Source: Robertmurraya siralis
Lineage (GTDB): Bacteria; Bacillota; Bacilli; Bacillales; Cytobacillaceae
DNA: 64,000 nt
Direction of reading: 5' to 3'
Assembly (NCBI RefSeq): GCF_005502275.1
Contig: NZ_SWLZ01000007.1
Span: forward strand, 124,001 to 188,000
Shown: positions 62,373 to 64,000 of the stretch, in pieces
How positions within the stretch are numbered: the stretch's first letter is position 1
How the letters are laid out: each line of letters opens with the position of its first letter
Program-made: the position numbers and the translations under genes
Notes under the pieces: model-generated
What the model saw: the letters and a program-made list of their open reading frames with translations, nothing else
Databases searched by the model: none
Told to the model about the DNA's origin: nothing

Positions 62373-64000
62373 ATGGGAAAAAAAATAACATTATCTTTAT
62401 CAGCAATTCTTATTTTATTTACAGTCGTGTACGTTTTCACAGTATCTGGTTGGAAAAATCCCGAACTGCCAAAAGCTGAAAAGGGCATCTTAGATGTGAG
62501 TCACTTAACATTTGAGGATAATCAACTGATTACATTAGACGGGGAGTGGGAATTCTATCCGGGAGTTCTCATTGAACCTAGGCCATTAGCGTTTGGTGAA
62601 TATCAAGAAGAAAAGAAGTTTATTAAAGTCCCAGATAAATGGGATGAGTATATTGAAAAAAATAAACCTTATGGAACTTACCGATTGATAATAAAGACAC
62701 CATTTGCAGGAAATTTTGGCATAAAGGTTAATATGATTGGTTTTTCTAGCAAGATGTTTGTAAATGGCAACGAAATCGGACATAGCGGAAATGCTTCAGA
62801 GAATGAAGAAGAATATATTTTTGGTAATGCCAGATATAACGCTTTCGTTAATAGTGATGAGAATCAGCTTGAATTAGTTATCCATGTCTCAAGCCATCAA
62901 GTCACAACGGGAGGAATTCTCCGTCCAATCAAATTTGGTCCAGTTGAAAATATCTTGGCAAATCGAGATCTGTTTAAAGTATTAGATGCGATCGTGTTCT
63001 CCGGTTATCTTATATTTGGATTGATATACTTAGTTACGTATTTGCAACAACGGAAGAATTTATATGAATTGTATTTTAGCATTTTTTGTTTCATTCAAGG
63101 ATTCTATACAGCAGCAATAAATGAAAGATTATTAATGTTGATATTTCCGGAAATTGGTGAAAGAATATTGCTGCAATGGCAGCTCATGACCATTCATTTA
63201 TCTGTACTCTTCTTTTTACTATTTGTGTACAGCTTTTTTACACAATATGCCAACAAGAAAATGATTATGGCTCTTTGTCTTATGCTTTTAGTACCCGCTA
63301 TATTTTTAGGACCTTTTCGTCCAATAAAGCTTTCGGATTTTTTTCCGCTTATATTTTTGCAAGTTTTAGTTGTTGCGTTGATTGGTATTGCCTATTGTTA
63401 CATCCTGTTTGTTTTGATAAAAGCTTATCGTAATAAAATGGAAGGCTCCTTATATATCATAAATGTGGTTGTATCTTATGCCTGTTATGGAATTCTTCTA
63501 GGAGTAAATTTGTTATTTGAGGTAGAATTTGGAGGAGCACCGCTCTTTATCTTTTTATTTATGGTTATTGGACTATCGTCTCTCATGAGCTATCGATCTC
63601 AACAAGCTTTTAGAAAAGTCGATGAGTTGACGAAAGAACTTCTGCATTTCGATTCTCTTAAAGATGATTTCCTTGTTAAGACGTCACATGAATTACGGAC
63701 GCCCCTGCATGTGATTCTTAATCTATCAAAATCAATATTGGAGGGCTTCTTAGGTCCTTTAAAAAAAGAACAACAGGAAAATTTACTGCTTATCCATAAT
63801 GTTGGGAGGAGATTAGCGACATTAGTTGAAAACTTGCTTGATGCAGGGAATATTAAAAGGGGGGAAATTCATAATGAACCGGCACCAACATCCCTTCAAG
63901 TTGTAGGCGATATTATAGCAGAGATGTCCTATTTACTGCCTGATCGAAAATCTGTCAAACTAATAAATCACACTGATCCTTCGCTCCCATTGATGTACGT
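62373..64000 (+). CDS. 7TMR-DISM sensor histidine kinase, 3' end outside window
   Basis: At least 542 residues are present with no stop. A first membrane helix is followed by an extracellular domain of the 7TMR-DISM type (LDGEWEFYPGVL, YGTYRLIIKTPF, MFVNGNEIGHSG). Seven membrane helices follow at about residues 205-405, then a histidine kinase domain with KDDFLVKTSHELRTPLHVIL. The ATPase domain is cut off by the window end, and response-regulator domains often follow in this family. The ATG at 62373 has AGGTGA slightly close. The ligand is probably a carbohydrate or wall fragment by family analogy. Confidence 0.8.
   Translation, partial: MGKKITLSLSAILILFTVVYVFTVSGWKNPELPKAEKGILDVSHLTFEDNQLITLDGEWEFYPGVLIEPRPLAFGEYQEEKKFIKVPDKWDEYIEKNKPYGTYRLIIKTPFAGNFGIKVNMIGFSSKMFVNGNEIGHSGNASENEEEYIFGNARYNAFVNSDENQLELVIHVSSHQVTTGGILRPIKFGPVENILANRDLFKVLDAIVFSGYLIFGLIYLVTYLQQRKNLYELYFSIFCFIQGFYTAAINERLLMLIFPEIGERILLQWQLMTIHLSVLFFLLFVYSFFTQYANKKMIMALCLMLLVPAIFLGPFRPIKLSDFFPLIFLQVLVVALIGIAYCYILFVLIKAYRNKMEGSLYIINVVVSYACYGILLGVNLLFEVEFGGAPLFIFLFMVIGLSSLMSYRSQQAFRKVDELTKELLHFDSLKDDFLVKTSHELRTPLHVILNLSKSILEGFLGPLKKEQQENLLLIHNVGRRLATLVENLLDAGNIKRGEIHNEPAPTSLQVVGDIIAEMSYLLPDRKSVKLINHTDPSLPLMY

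Overview
The window looks like chromosomal DNA from a low-GC, endospore-forming, facultatively anaerobic member of the Bacillaceae. The evidence is AT-rich intergenic DNA, strong AGGAGG-type ribosome binding sites, frequent TTG/GTG starts, intrinsic terminators, and sporulation genes (YteA-type zinc finger, Spo0E-like phosphatase, CotD-like coat protein, spore sulfolactate genes). Other Bacillus-type genes are LtaS, a CwlO-like endopeptidase, OpuD and an App-type peptide transporter. No rRNA, tRNA, prophage or CRISPR array was seen. The species cannot be named from the sequence.

Layout. (1) 1-7.7 kb: yteA-like gene, then an oligopeptide ABC operon in the order appD-F-A-B-C with a terminator-like hairpin between appA and appB. 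(2) 8.0-19.9 kb: a glycolate/glyoxylate catabolic locus with a FadR-type GntR regulator, three-subunit glycolate oxidase (GlcE-F-D), malate synthase G, an FAH-family enzyme, an IclR regulator and an LctP-type glycolate/lactate permease. Near-identical candidate operators lie before the GntR gene and before the permease. (3) 20-32.1 kb: a Spo0E-like gene, a cytoplasmic two-subunit molybdenum oxidoreductase and a PucR-type regulator on the minus strand. On the plus strand follow a radical SAM protein, TorD chaperone, Tat-exported DMSO-reductase-type catalytic subunit, DmsB, DmsC, a four-cluster ferredoxin-like protein and TatA. Two perfect Fnr boxes lie in this block. (4) 32.2-39.4 kb: ltaS, CwlO-like hydrolase, OpuD transporter, YitT-family protein behind a 13-codon upstream ORF. 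(5) 39.4-43 kb: a probable spore sulfolactate unit (ComA, histidine phosphatase, CysH) with a divergent MFS transporter. (6) 43-50 kb: PAS-GGDEF diguanylate cyclase, a repetitive small protein, a CotD-like protein, a MerR pseudogene, a CorC/HlyC-type membrane protein, and a stand-alone CheY-like protein behind a c-di-GMP-I riboswitch. (7) 50-64 kb: a two-component system plus ABC exporter, a second two-component system with a lipoprotein, a polysaccharide deacetylase, an LCP-family protein and a 7TM-DISM histidine kinase cut by the window end.

Across the window there is a family of short non-coding elements (64-150 bp) with GGCTTTGTTA-like ends, several with long internal hairpins. Five copies and one possible relic were found. 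No transposase is present, so they look like MITEs mobilised in trans.

The most promising items are the c-di-GMP-I riboswitch on a lone receiver-domain gene, the radical SAM/TorD/DMSO-reductase/TatA locus, the sulfolactate unit in which a histidine phosphatase takes the place expected for ComB, and the MITE family.
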